A stretch of DNA of 64,000 nucleotides, from positions 14,823,839-14,887,838 of the forward strand of contig CM049316.1 of assembly GCA_026874595.1 (NCBI GenBank), written 5' to 3'. Numbering within the stretch: the first letter of the stretch is position 1; the number at the start of each line of letters is the position of its first letter. A program made the translations under genes and the position numbers. Below, piece after piece: positions 51,220 through 63,825 of the stretch. The DNA comes from Sipunculus nudus. Lineage: Eukaryota > Annelida > Sipuncula > Golfingiida > Sipunculidae. Below the pieces are notes generated by a model. The model did no database searches and was not told where the DNA came from. It was given only the letters and a program-made list of their open reading frames with translations.

Positions 51220-52493
51220 GAGCTTGTGTAGTGTAATGGGCTTATCATTCTGCCTGCTTAAATGGAAGCAATCCCGGTTTGAATCCCGGTGCGAGTTTTC
51301 CTTTTTAGTTTGTTAAAAAAAAAATATTATAAGTAAAAATAGAAAATTTAATTTTCTGTGTTTTTTTTTTAACAGGACGCCTCGTTTGACCATTTAGGAA
51401 ATTGTCCTGTTTGCAACAAAACTTCCTATGAACCGCCATACTACCCAGATGGCCACACCTACAATGAACTGGTTGAGGCCATCCCAGCTGATTTGTTAAT
51501 AAATTCTAATTCTTACGCTGAGGGGATGAGCATGTATAGGACAGAAGTCAATACTGACATCGAAGAAAGAGGGGAAAACAGCGGTGTTCCAGCCGCTGTG
51601 AAACAACTGGTCAGCGATTCACCCCCGGCGAAACCTCTGCCCAGTTCACCTACTAAACCGGAGCCTCAACCTGGTGTTCCGTCATGGAGCCAGGAAGAAC
51701 TGGAGGATTTTTTTCAATCTAGTAAGTATAATATATTTTATACATATACATATTATATGTAATAAAAATCAATACAAACGGAGACTAACACGTGTTATTT
51801 ACATTTTTGTCTTCCTAACAGTAGAACCTAATATGAAGAATCCAGATTTCGATGAGATTCCAGATTTCGATTGGACCCTCGACGAGGTGGAGGTCATAGA
51901 AAGCAGCCCTGATTCAACACCAGAAGAGATGAACCGTGTAAGGTTTCACCTTACAAAAATTGAGGAATCATCTCTTCTGTATTGTTACGTAATAAAAAAT
52001 AAGTATAGCCATGTTTGACATATTAGGTTTCCCTATAGTATAGCCATGTTTGACATATTAGGTTTCCCTATGTAAAACAGTTACATTTATCGTTAATTTT
52101 TTTATGTTCTACTCCTGTAGTTTTCTTGTTTGTTATATCCCTTGCATTGTATATGACTGCTCCTTGTAGTATGGCCATGTTTGACATATTAGGTTTCCCT
52201 ATGTAAAACCATTACATTTATCGTTAATTTTTTTTATGTTCTACTCCTGTAGTTTTCTTGTTTGTTATATTCCTTGCATTGTATATGCATTTCAAGTCCA
52301 GCACACCTGGAGAGACGACTCAGGGCCCCAAATTCAGGACAGACTGCAGCATAATCAACCGTCCTGTTGGCAGCAGTCAGTCCAATGTGTCATCGGATAA
52401 TAGCTGGTGTAGTAAGGGCAAAATGGACACCCTGCCTGACTTGGTGACATCGGTTGATGTGCCCGCGTTCGTAATTGACAGCAGCATTGATGA
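50379..52493 (+). pseudogene. Array unit 10: zinc-finger gene copy, frameshifted
   Basis: Exon 1 50771-51129, 2 bp insertion; exon 2 51376-51721; exon 3 51822-51937; exon 4 52297-52542. Its leader (GGGAGACTGTAGCTGTTAAT, CTTGTTTTAAG) matches unit 11 and not units 2-9. (TA)n 58 bp. Confidence 0.85.
51217..51295 (+). ncRNA. tRNA-like sequence, unit 10, T arm damaged
   Basis: Reads ATCCCGGTTTGAATCCCGG: a G-to-C change breaks the T-arm stem seen in the other ten copies. Confidence 0.5.
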
Positions 52494-53271
52494 TATAGTG
52501 GTCACTGATAATGACCCTAACACGAAGCAAAAGCGAGGCTAATCAATAAAAGCCCACCTTACGTAGCATCCCTAACGCAGGTCAAATGAGGCCGAATGCT
52601 TCCTCGTGTCTCTGATAAGTCCGGCAGGCCGCAGGTGACAAAGGTTAAGCGATAAGGCCACCGACCCTGGGTGCGCGCCTAGTTGTTAAAATGCCCAGCC
52701 TCGCTCTGGGACCTGGTGGGAGACTGTAGCTGTTAATTATTAAGTTAAATGCATACCCGCCAAGCCTTGCTCTGAAAAATCTGGCGGGGAAACTATCAGG
52801 CGGTAATCATTTAGCGTTCAAACCTCTTTGTGTGAACACCTGTCTTGTTTTAAGTCCAGCAACTAAGTTTTTCTTCCAAATCACAATGCCAAAGGTTAAG
52901 GTTCAACCAACAAGCTGCAAGTACTGTAATAAGAACTTCAGCTCCAGAGATGGGATGGTGGAGCACCAGTACAATAAAAAAGCTTGTCCCGCTCGTTGGG
53001 GAGCTAACACTCGCTCGCCTCAAATCCAGGATAAAACCCCATCGAGCCCAGTGCCCGGACCTAGTGGCCTGCAACATCCGGTTCCCGACCTGGCCAACTT
53101 TCCAGCTTTGGCCAGGGTAAAGGCAAGCTCCTTGGGGGACATTTCGTATGCAAAGGAAAGGTGTGAGCTCTGTGTGGGATACACAATGACGACCACCCTT
53201 TCCAGCACACCACGACGGAATGGGACGACTACGTCATGATGCAGGTAAGCTATATCTAACGCTGTACTTTG

Positions 53272-54222
<951 letters not shown>

Positions 54223-54229
54223 ATATATA

Positions 54230-54308
54230 GGGGAGCTTGTGTAGTGTAATGGGCTTATCATTCTGCCTGCTTAAATGGGAGCGATCCGGGTTTGAATCCC
54301 GGTGCGAG
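54230..54308 (+). ncRNA. tRNA-like sequence, unit 11
   Basis: Same GGGAGCGATCC version as unit 1, T arm intact; its first G is also the last base of the hAT duplication. Confidence 0.55.
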
Positions 54309-55487
54309 TTTTCCTTTTTAGTTTGTTAAAAAAAAAATATTATAAGTAAAAATAGAAAATTTAATTTTCTGTGTTTTTTTTTTAACAGGACGCCTCGTTT
54401 GACAATTTAGGAAACTTCCTATGAACCGCCATACTACCCAGATGGCCACACCTACAATGACCTGGTTGAGGCCATCCCAGCTGATTTGTTAATAAATTCT
54501 AATTCTTACGCTGAGGGGATGAGCATGTATAGGACAGAAGTCAATACTGATATCGAAGAGAGAGGGGAAAACAGCGGTGTTCCAGCCGCTGTGAAACAAC
54601 TGGTCAGCGATTCATCCCCGGCGAAACCTCTGCCCAGTTCACCTACTAAACCGGAGCCTCAACCTGGTGTTCCGTCATGGAGCCAGGTAGAACTGGAGGA
54701 TTTTTTTCAATCTAGTAAGTATAATATATTTTATACATATACATATTATATGTAATAAAAATCAATACAAACGGAGACAAACACGTGTTATTTACATTTT
54801 TGTCTTCTTAACAGTAGAACCTAATATGAAGAATCCAGATTTCGATGAGATTCCAGATTTCGATTGGACCCTCCACGAGGTGGAGGTCATAGAAAGCAGC
54901 CCTGATTCAACACCAGAAGAGATGAACCGTGTAAGGTTTCACCTTACAAAAATTTAGGAAATCATCTCTTCTGTATTGTTACATAATAAAAAATAAGTAA
55001 AGCCATGTTTGACATATTAGGTTTCCCTATAGTATAGCCATGTTTGACATATTAGGTTTCCCTATGTAAAACAGTTACATTTATCGTTAATTTTTTTATG
55101 TTCTACTCCTGTAGTTTTCTTGTTTGTTATATCCCTTGCATTGTATATGACTGCTCCTTGTAGTATGGCCATGTTTGACATATTAGGTTTCCCTATGTAA
55201 AACCATTACATTTATCGTTAATTTTTTTTATGTTCTACTCCTGTAGTTTTCTTGTTTGTTATATTCCTTGCATTGTATATGCATTTCAAGTCCAGCACAC
55301 CTGGAGAGACGAATCAGGGCCCCAAATTCAGGACAGACTGCAGCATAATCAACCGTCCTGTTGGCAGCAGTCAGTCCAATGTGTCATCGGATAATAGATG
55401 GTGTAGAAAGGGCGAAATGGACACCCTGCCTGACTTTGTGACATCGGTTGATGTGCCCACGTTCGTAATTGACAGCAGCATTGATGA

Positions 55488-57048
55488 CGGTGCCGACGTC
55501 ACAGAGAGTTCCTCTTCACCGGGAAATAGCGGTTGTCGTGTTAGCCAGAAAACAATGTGCCACAAGACCCGTCCTCTATTCTAAGTTCTGGGAACAGGTC
55601 TTCCATTCTTCCGGATGTAAATGTGCTCGATATCGTTGCAGAGAGTGCACTCTAAGATCCCGCGCCAACTAGGGCACTTTCACAGTCAGAGGAGGTGAGC
55701 TATCATGTAGGAAGAAGTAACCGCGGTTCTGAGCAACTTGTTTCTTCGGACGGATATGCTTACAACATATTACGACGTAACAAGAACGGGACTGTGAAGT
55801 GGCAGTGCGTTGTACGCAATGCACATGTCAGGTGCACTGCTCACATGACGCAGAACGGAGACGTATTTGTGAGAAGTTCACTCTCATCCAGTTGTCGCTT
55901 CAGCCATTGAAAAAAACAAAATGCGATGTGAAGGAAAGAGAGATGCACTGGACGATCCTTTCAAATCTGGACTGCAAATTGCCAAAGGTCTCCTTCGCCA
56001 ATATGATGTTCCAGATAAACCAGCCAAAAACACTGGCATGCATATTCAATCGCCATTGAGGCCAAAGCATCCGCTGTCCTTGGATGACTTCTCTACCGAC
56101 CTGGACCACATTCCAGATATTCTTTCTACATGGGAAGTCCGTGTTGGCAAGAGGCTTCACATAATGTGGAGCTCCGAGGAGCAGAGAGAATTATTATCAA
56201 AAGCGAAAACTTGGTACATGGATGGAACTTTTAAACTTGTCTGAGAACCATTCGTACAAATATACTCCATACAGGCATTCATAACCAAAGACGAACATAC
56301 GAAACAGGTACCACGGTTGTTTGTTTTAATGAGTGGACGCAAAACTGTTGACTACAAAAGCATTCTGCGTGTGGTGAAAGACAGGGTGAGGAACTGCAGG
56401 GTGTGCGAATTCGTCATGGACTTTGAGGCTTCGGCCTGGAAAGCTGTTTGTGAGGAGTTTCCCAGAATGAGAGTTCGTGGCTGCACATTCCACTGGATGC
56501 AGGCGGTTTGGAAACACGTGCAGAAATTTGGTCTCAAGCCTGCATTCCAAACAGACCCCGCCACCCATGCCTACATCAAGAAACTGTTGGCTCTCCCGAT
56601 GTTGCCAGAGGAACACATTATACCAGTGTTGGATAGCCTGGCAGAAGACGCCGTGACAGAACCGCTGAAAAATTTGATCTGTTACATGGACAGTACTTGG
56701 GTCAGATCGCGACGTTGTGGACCTGCAGCGTGGTCGGCCTTCTTCCAAGCCACTAGGACCAATAATGATTGCGAAGGATGGCATCATGCGCTGAACAGGC
56801 AAGCAGGAAAAGAAGGATTGCCAGTTTACCTGATAGCAAAATTACTTGGAGATGAAGCAGCAGACGTCAGGGTAGACGTCCAGTTAGTTTCAGAAAGAAA
56901 GCTTGCCCGTTACCAGCGTTCAAAGTACCGGAAAATTCAAGGCCAGCTTTTCAGGTACTGGAATGAGTACATACAAAGGAACCGAAGTCTGAGAGATGCA
57001 AAAAGATTATTATCAAGATGTGCAGGAATCTACCTACCATCAGAATAG
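55488..57048 (+). pseudogene. FLYWCH + MULE transposase (Mutator-like), decayed
   Basis: Follows unit 11 exon 4. A FLYWCH-type finger lies at about 55686-55890 (YHVGRSNRGSEQLV, KWQCVVRNAHVRCTAH, with HSHP in the shifted phase). One phase then runs from about 55875 to 57048 with a single in-frame TGA at 56242-56244. MULE motifs: YMDGTFKLV (Asp codon 56221), VMDFEASAW (Asp 56419), GCTFHWMQAVW (the C..H pair) and NNDCEGWHHALN (Glu 56773). All three acidic residues remain. Other lesions: a phase change near 55545, TAA at about 55668-55670 and a phase change near 55870. The TGA falls where Arg is usual, so a CGA to TGA transition is likely. The protein would be the C-terminal part of the transposase whose 5' exons form the array. 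Element termini were not identified. Confidence 0.85.
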
Positions 57049-57529
57049 AGTTTTTACATGTATATGTGTCTTGTAATACATTTATACATGTTCAGTTGAA
57101 TTGATCGGAATTGATGAACATTTCCTTCAGTGTCACTATATAGAGGAAGTTGCATCTGACTGTTCGAATCCAGGATCAGCCCGAGATTTTTTCCCTTACC
57201 ATTTCATTCGTAACAATATATATTTATATGTGTTAGATCATTGACTTCATCTGCATAAAGGACTTAATATGCAATAAATTGATTTATATAAATTGTGCAT
57301 ATACAAATATATAAAAGTTAATGAGTTTTTCATGTTGAAGATTGAAGTTTAAATAAGAAGAAAATATGACACTAGTATAATTCTGCATACATATATATAT
57401 AATTGCTATTAAATTAGATATGGATAGGCCCTATGACCATCTTAAGCAATTGCAAATTAAATAAAAAGATAAACACCTCTTTATCATTATGTACAAGGAA
57501 AGTACAAAGTAAATAATATGGTGTTTTAC

Positions 57530-57532
<3 letters not shown>

Positions 57533-57565
<33 letters not shown>
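57533..57565. repeat. (TA)n microsatellite
   Basis: About 16 TA repeats. Confidence 0.9.
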
Positions 57566-57567
<2 letters not shown>

Positions 57568-57621
57568 TTGTAAATGGGCAATTATTTTAATAATTGTGTA
57601 TTACATATATTGCTTGAGTAT

Positions 57622-57626
<5 letters not shown>

Positions 57627-57684
<58 letters not shown>
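57627..57684. repeat. (TA)n microsatellite
   Basis: About 29 TA repeats, 62 bases from the previous tract. Confidence 0.9.
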
Positions 57685-57686
<2 letters not shown>

Positions 57687-58537
57687 ACAACATCAATAGT
57701 TTCACCTAGAGCTTTATATGTTTGCATTAAACCTGTATACAGAGTATATTAGTTAAACATTTACTATCATCATATTTTCTTCGACTGCACACCGTTTGTA
57801 CAGCATCGACAGGCGACAGCCTATATTGAGTGAAACCAATAAAATTATTTTTTTTTTAATTTCCATGATTGTCAGTGTCTTACTTTAATAATATGAACCA
57901 GAGTGGATGTTATTCATTATTGATTCAGTGAATTGAATGAAATCTGGTCGAAAGCAATAATAAATTAAAAAAAAGCGTCCGATATGGGGACACAAACCCG
58001 GCGCAGAAGAAAGACTAGGCCTAGTGCTCAAAGTTGCCCCCCCCCCTCCCCGCACCCGGTTTTATGCGCCAAAGTAATATGTCAGTTACATGATAACGTT
58101 CGTGTTCTCGATAAGCCTTTTCACTCAGGTCACGTAGGCCTACTTGTGAGAAATCATGTTCAAACATACAGCCCTGTAATATCAGACGTTAATTTATATG
58201 TGTTTGGTCCTGCTTAATTGTAAATCAATGACCGTCATAAATGTTCAGTTACTATAGGCCCCCCTACCACCTTTCTGGGAAACGTCGCGTGGCGTCGTGA
58301 AGTTATTGTTGCTTGTGACGCAAGGGGTCACGCTCGACAGATGGCCGTAAGGACACGTGCACAAGTGCAAGTTGCCAAATGTGCTATAAATTTTTTTTAT
58401 TAAAAACCCATAAAAACACTCATTAGGGTGTTATTTATGCTTGGATTTACACCAAAATTGAACTTGGTCAAAACTTTCATAATACCAGCCTACATATTAC
58501 TAAAGTATTAATCCAATAACGTCCGTTAGACCGTCTG

Positions 58538-58561
58538 CACACACACACACACACACACACA
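58538..58561. repeat. (CA)n microsatellite
   Basis: Twelve CA repeats. Confidence 0.95.
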
Positions 58562-58796
58562 GAATCGAGTGATTGCAATAACCCTCGTTTTGCACAGGGT
58601 TATATATTTGTTTGGCTGTCATAATGAAATGGTATACTCTCAAGGCAGCACTTCTTCTGGCGGGGCGCCTCACCACATGACACCTGGGGAGGCGAGACAG
58701 TTCGCCACGGGGCCACTCGCATGAGACATTTCGCACGAGACAGTTCGCAACGGCGGGTAAAATGACTTTCGTTGAGAACTGTCTTGAAGCCGTGTT

Positions 58797-59764
58797 CATC
58801 CACGTGTACGGGCCGAATGTTGTACTGGAGGAGAAGGGGCCACACAGTCCAAGACCCCCTGTGAAACCTCCGCTGGTGACCAGTATATTCGCATTATTAT
58901 TAAAGTTCTGGCAAGCCACCAAGCTGCGTCGCAGTCAACCGTAGGTGGTGGTGGAGAAAATGAAAATCAAGATGGCTACCCCTTACCACCAGGCCCACGA
59001 CAGCAATACCAGACCCAACAAGATGGCGACCAAGCAACCGGTGACATCAATGCCATTCTTCGGAACTTCGGTACAAGCAGCTCAAACATTCGTCTGGACC
59101 CCCTGACGGGACAAGTCTCGTGGAACGAACCACAAATTCACTTGGACAGCTTAACCAATGGTGCTGGTAGGTGCAAATTTTTTGATGTCTCAGACTTGTT
59201 GACATTGGTGGGGGTCGTGACGACACTGTAGTGCTCACTCAACCAGACAGTGCTGGTGTACTGACCACGATAACATTAAACGCGGGACCAAAGAAACCTG
59301 TGATAGAGCAATTGTCTGTGCCACTGTGGTCCTTGGGTAACCTGGCCATTTTAAATAAACTGGTTAAAGAGAACCAACTCTCACTACAGGGCGTGATGGA
59401 TTACCTCTCCCATACAGCGCGTGTGTATCAATTCTTAAAAAACCACGAGAAAACCTCAGTCTTTTTATGGGACAGGGAATATCGCAGACTGCAAGCTAAC
59501 CACAACTTTCGCTGGGGCACGGTTGTGGGTCATCTGCAGTCTGTTTGGCTGCGTCACAGGTATCAGTTACCACAGGGCCAAAGTAACAGAGCTGGACTTA
59601 TGAGCTACACGCAGACGAGAGGACCGCTCACAGCTGGCGGCAAGGAAATATGTAAACAATACAACTCCATTGGAGGGTGCAAGTTAATGGACTTTAAGTT
59701 TGTGCATGCATGCTCTCGTGCTGGCTGTGGCCAGTACTATCCTGCCACTCAGCATAAGGAATAG
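58797..59764 (+). pseudogene. DIRS-like retrotransposon, gag-like ORF, frameshifted
   Basis: One phase from about 58797 to 59230 (no ATG) reads SQSTVGGGGENENQDGYPL... and NAILRNFGTSSSNIRLDP. A shift near 59190-59205 leads to a second phase ending TAG at 59762-59764, with KKPVIEQLSVPLWSLGN, and a Cys/His tail CKQYNSIGGC...HACSRAGC...H. That C-terminal C/H cluster and its place before a DIRS-type RT identify the gag-like protein. The stop is followed in the same phase by the RT frame. Confidence 0.7.
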
Positions 59765-61388
59765 CTAGAACCTGATAAAATCCAGGTTAAGCCACTGCCA
59801 AGTTTAAAAGAGACCGTTTGGACCAGAGAACTCATAAGTACAAATGATCCGGACCGAGACTTCTTGTTACGTGGGATAAACAATGGGTTCGACATTGTTG
59901 ATCCAGGGACCATTCCAGAAACTGTGCATTCATCCAATCACAAATCGTTTTATGAACATTTTAATGCAGCTTCTGATCAAATTATTGATGAAATTTCTTG
60001 TGGTCATTATGTAGTTTGTAATGAGAAACCTTGTATAATTAGCCTGCTTGCAGCCATTCCTAAAGAGAATGGTGATATTAGGTTAATCCATGACTGTAGT
60101 TATCCACAAGGTCGTGCTGTTAATGATTATGCATCAACTGACTTCAGGGTAAAATTTAAAACCGTGGATAAAGCGGTAAAGTTGATATCACCTGGCTCTT
60201 ATCTGGCAAAAATAGACCTGAAGTCTGCATATCGTTTGGTCAAAATATCAAAACACAGTCAACTGTTTACTGGCCTCGCATTGCCATCTCATGGAGATAA
60301 ACAAATGTTTTTCTATGATACTAGACTCCCGTTCGGCTTGAAATATGCACCAAATATTTTTCACAGATTAACACAGGCGGTTGTCAGGTTCATGGAACAC
60401 AGGGGATTTAGTAAGGTAACTGCTTACTTAGATGATTTTCTGATAATTTCTGATAGTAAAGATCATTGTGCTGAAGCTATGAGAATCTTGATTGGTCTAT
60501 TACGTGAACTGGGATTCAGAATAAATTGGAACAAAGTAGTTGACCCATGCACACGTTTAAATTTTCTTGGCATTACTATTAATACAAAGAATATGACTTC
60601 TTCTTCCTCAAAGAATATGAATAAGTCTTCCTCAAGAAAAACTTGCTATTTGGAGAGAAGAGTTAAAACATTGCTGTAAATTAACTTGCATGTCCAAAAG
60701 GCAGTTGCAGAGTCTGGTGGGTAAATTAAACTGGGCCGCGCAAGTAATCAGGGGTGGAAGAGTAAATCTCTGCAGGCTGATTAATGCTACAAATAAACTG
60801 AAAAATAAACAAGACAGGCGGCGGCTAGATTGGCAAGCTAAGCAAGATATTGAATGGTGGTAAAGATGCAGTGAAAGGTTTAATGGGGTAGCAATGATAT
60901 TAGAACCTTCACCGGTGACAGGTGTGTATACGGATGCGTGTGATTATGTTGCTGGTGCTATGTTTGGGAGAGACTGGTTCTATTGCAACTTGGAGAATGA
61001 TCTCCCGTCATTCAAAGATTCACACATAAATATAAAGGAAACTCTAGCTGTGATACTAGCAGCTCATAGATGGGCTCCGTATTGGTGTAACAAGAGGGTT
61101 ATCATTCTATCTGACAACCAGACAACTGTTAGTAATATTTATAAAGGTGTCACAAAGAATTTGATATTAATGGAAGGTCTTAGGGATCTTTTCTGGCTGT
61201 CAGTTATTTTTAACTTCCATTTAACTGCAGTGCACGTGCCAGGTAAAGTAAACACAATGGCCGATAATATTTCACGCTTACATAACCCAGAAAGTCGTAA
61301 ACAGCTGTTCACATTGTCGCCTTATATTGATTTGTTTCCCCTCCATCATGATATGTCCAAAAAGTCTGAAAATATATATTTCAGATGA
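59765..61388 (+). pseudogene. DIRS-like reverse transcriptase and RNase H
   Basis: RT: SLLAAIPKENGDIRLIHDCS, AKIDLKSAYRLV, LPFGLKYAPNIF and AYLDDFLIIS (catalytic DD codons at 60431-60436), then FLGITI. A small duplication of TCTTCCTCAA (about 60600 and 60626) accompanies a phase change near 60630. The next phase gives KRQLQSLVGKLNWAAQVIRGGR and stops at TAA 60861-60863. It then reopens as RNase H: YTDACDYVAGAMF, INIKETLAVILA, LSDNQTTV and MADNISR, ending 61388. The long DIRS-style 'SLVGKLNWA' link between RT and RNase H is present. Lesions make the copy dead. Confidence 0.85.
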
Positions 61389-61536
61389 TACTCTGAGAAG
61401 ATGCGGTTTTCGGCAGCGTTTAGACAGGCAGGTTACATCTTATTTAGCAGCGTCATTGGCTGAATCAACAAAGAAAACGTATTGCACTCACCTTAGAACA
61501 TATTCAAATTTCTGTGCTTTGGCTGGGACTCCTTTA
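61327..61536 (+). pseudogene. DIRS tyrosine recombinase, N-terminal fragment
   Basis: Overlaps the end of the RNase H frame in another phase, as DIRS recombinase genes do. Sequence DDTLRRCGFRQRLDRQV, ESTKKTYCTHLRTYSNFC is the core-binding (SAM-like) part. It is cut at 61536 by the Ty3 LTR, so the catalytic R-H-R-Y part is not here. Confidence 0.7.
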
Positions 61537-61723
61537 TGTTATGTTTGTGTTGTCTGTCTCTGTTATGTAAATGTGCACGAAGGTGCGTTCTACGTCATGC
61601 AAGTCTGCATGTGACGTCATCGCTACTGGGAAAGAAGCAGTTGGAGCCATTAAAGGATTTAAAGTTAAAACGTGTCTTGATTGTCTGTTCTAAGTTTCGC
61701 CATCGAGAACCAAATACATAACA
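61537..61723 (+). repeat. 5' LTR of the Ty3-type element
   Basis: 187 bp, with inverted ends TGTTATG/CATAACA. ATTAAA near 61653 could serve polyadenylation. Confidence 0.8.
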
Positions 61724-61741
61724 AACTGGCGACGAAATGGG
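61724..61741 (+). promoter_or_regulatory. Primer binding site-like segment
   Basis: AACTGGCGACGAAATGGG directly after the LTR; TGGCGACGA is a form common at this place in Ty3 elements. The tRNA was not identified. Confidence 0.55.
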
Positions 61742-61851
61742 ATTACCGATGGTGTGAAGTCATTTGGACTGTGTGTCAGGACTTTTTGTGTACAGGACAC
61801 GTTTGCTCAACTCAGTTTTTGTGAATTTACTGTGCGCACTTGAACGCTACC

Positions 61852-63825
61852 ATGGCAAGCTTGGTCGGCCATATTGAGGCTTTCGACGCAGAGGCGACAG
61901 ACTTTGAAACGTACTCCGAGAGAGTTAACTTATACTTTATTGCCAACGGTATCACTGATGAAGACAGAAAGGTAGCGTCTTTTCTGACACTTATTGGTAG
62001 TAACTGTTACGGGGTTCTTAAGTCCTTATTAGACCCGGAGAAGCCGGACACTAAAACTTTGCCTGAACTTGTAACAACACTGAAGAATCACTATTCTCCA
62101 AAACCACTGGAGATTGTTGAACGTTATAAATTTCACAAGTGCTACCAGTCGGAAACGCAGACTATATCTCAGTATATTGCTGCTTTAAAGAAGTGCGCTA
62201 CGCACTGTAATTTTGGTGCAACTTTAAATGAGAGACTTCGTGACCAACTCGTTGTGGGAATTCGAAGTGAGAATATTCAGAAGAGACTTTTATCTGATCA
62301 TGATCTCGATTATGATAGGGCGGTGCAGATTGCTACAAGCTTAGAGACTGCAGCTAAGGACAGTCGTGAACTGTGTAACCAGTCTAAGAGCAAGGCGCCA
62401 TCATATGCTATGCCAGTGTCTGTGCATAGTTTTGACCAGAATCCAATGAAAACCCAGCCAACATCAGCCAGACGGTGTTACAGATGCAACTCCCGGGGTC
62501 ATCTGGCGAACAAGTGCCATCATAAGGACTCTGTGTGCCGAGGTTGTAATAAGACTGGACACATTGCTTCTGCATGTTTGCAGAATACTAAACAAAACAG
62601 GGACAGAAATAAAACTGTTCCAGGTTCTCAAAAACCTAGTGGTTACTACAAAGCTAAGAAAAAGAACACTTTCAATGTTATGCTATCTGATAATGATACC
62701 CAGTCTGATGTTGATATTGATGATGATTCTGATGATTTGTCACATATGTTGTCACTATTGTTTCAGGAAAATGATGGTCATGATGATGTCATATGGGTAG
62801 ACATGATGATTAATGGTAAGAGTGTCAAAATTGAAGTTGACACAGGGTCCAGGTTATCTATTATACCATTGAGTATGTACAACGAACAATTTTCACAAGT
62901 GAAATTGATGAACACTAAGATGAGGGTAAATACATACACGGGTGAGCCAGTGAGGCCCACAGGTGTTATGAATGTACAGGTAATGTATGGTACCCAGAAG
63001 AAGTCTTGTTCAAAGCTTTATGTGGTGGATGGAGTTGGCCCTCCATTGTTAGGCAGACAATGGTTGAGGTTCATTAGACTTGATTGGCATAAACTGACAA
63101 GTTATTCAGGTTTAAATAGTATGACCAGCAGCTTGGAGGATAAAATTAAGAAGCTACTAGATACTTACAGTGATGTATTTGCTGATGAACTGGGCACCAT
63201 GAAGCATTTAACTGCCAAGTTTGAAGTTAAGGAGAACTGTGTTCCTAAATTCCATAAAGCTAGGAATGTGCCATTTGCTCTGCAGAGCAGAGTTAGTGAT
63301 GAGCTAGGCAGATTGGAGAAATTGGGTGTGATTGTTCAGGTAAATCATTCTGAGTGGGCAGCACCTATTGTGCCTGTTGTAAAATCAGATACTTCGGTGA
63401 GGATATGTGGTGACTTTAAAGTTACAGTCAACCCCTACCTTAACATTTGTCAGTACCCGACTCAACGCATCGAGGACATGTTTTCTAAGTTGTCAGGGGG
63501 TGTAAAATTTACAAAGATTGACTTAGCACATGCATACCAGCAGATGGTGTTACACCCAAATTCACAGAAATACTTGACAGTTAACACGTCAAAAGGATTA
63601 TACAGATATACAAGGTTAGCGTTTGGTATTGCGTCAGCCCCAGGGTTATTCCAGCAAGCCATGGATCAGGTACTGCAGGGTTTGCCCCGTGTTCTTTGTT
63701 ATCAGGATGATATTCTTGTAACTGGGGTGGATGATGATGATCACCTTGCTAATCTTGAGGCGGTGCTCAAGAGATTGTCAGAATATGGTTTACGTGTCAA
63801 ACGGAAAAGTGCAGGTTTTTTGTAG
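61852..63825 (+). pseudogene. Ty3 gag-protease-reverse transcriptase polyprotein, one-base lesion
   Basis: Start chosen at 61852 (ACCATGG). 657 codons. Gag-like N-terminal 190 residues (SQYIAALKKCATHCNF), zinc knuckles CYRCNSRGHLANKC (residue 209) and CRGCNKTGHIASAC (229), an acidic linker, protease IEVDTGSRLSIIP (Asp330), then RT with TKIDLAHAYQQM, LAFGIASAPGLFQ and YQDDILV (Asp619-Asp620). The frame ends early at TAG 63823-63825 because of a likely one-base loss in the A run 63805-63808. RT connection sequence continues in another phase to the window end (HTIDKDGLHTS, SYLGLVNYYRSFLP). Gag and pol are one fused frame. Otherwise undamaged, so a young copy or an assembly error at the A run. 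Confidence 0.87.

Larger units (their letters stand above)
57049..58796. other. Non-coding stretch with microsatellites
   Basis: 3' flank of the MULE gene. Contains TA tracts, a CA tract, a C-rich run near 58038 and, around 58691-58750, three GAGACAGTTCGC-like phrases (GAGACAGTTCGCCACGG, GAGACATTTCGCACG, GAGACAGTTCGCAACGG). These may belong to the 5' end of the DIRS-like element that follows. No gene recognised. Confidence 0.5.

Noticed and set aside
56242-56244. TGA as selenocysteine or programmed readthrough in the MULE gene
   Set aside because: The gene has other lesions (two phase changes and a TAA), and the family usually has Arg here.
57984-58217. Possible gene with Arg-rich start
   Set aside because: No conserved motif, crosses a C-rich run and lacks support.
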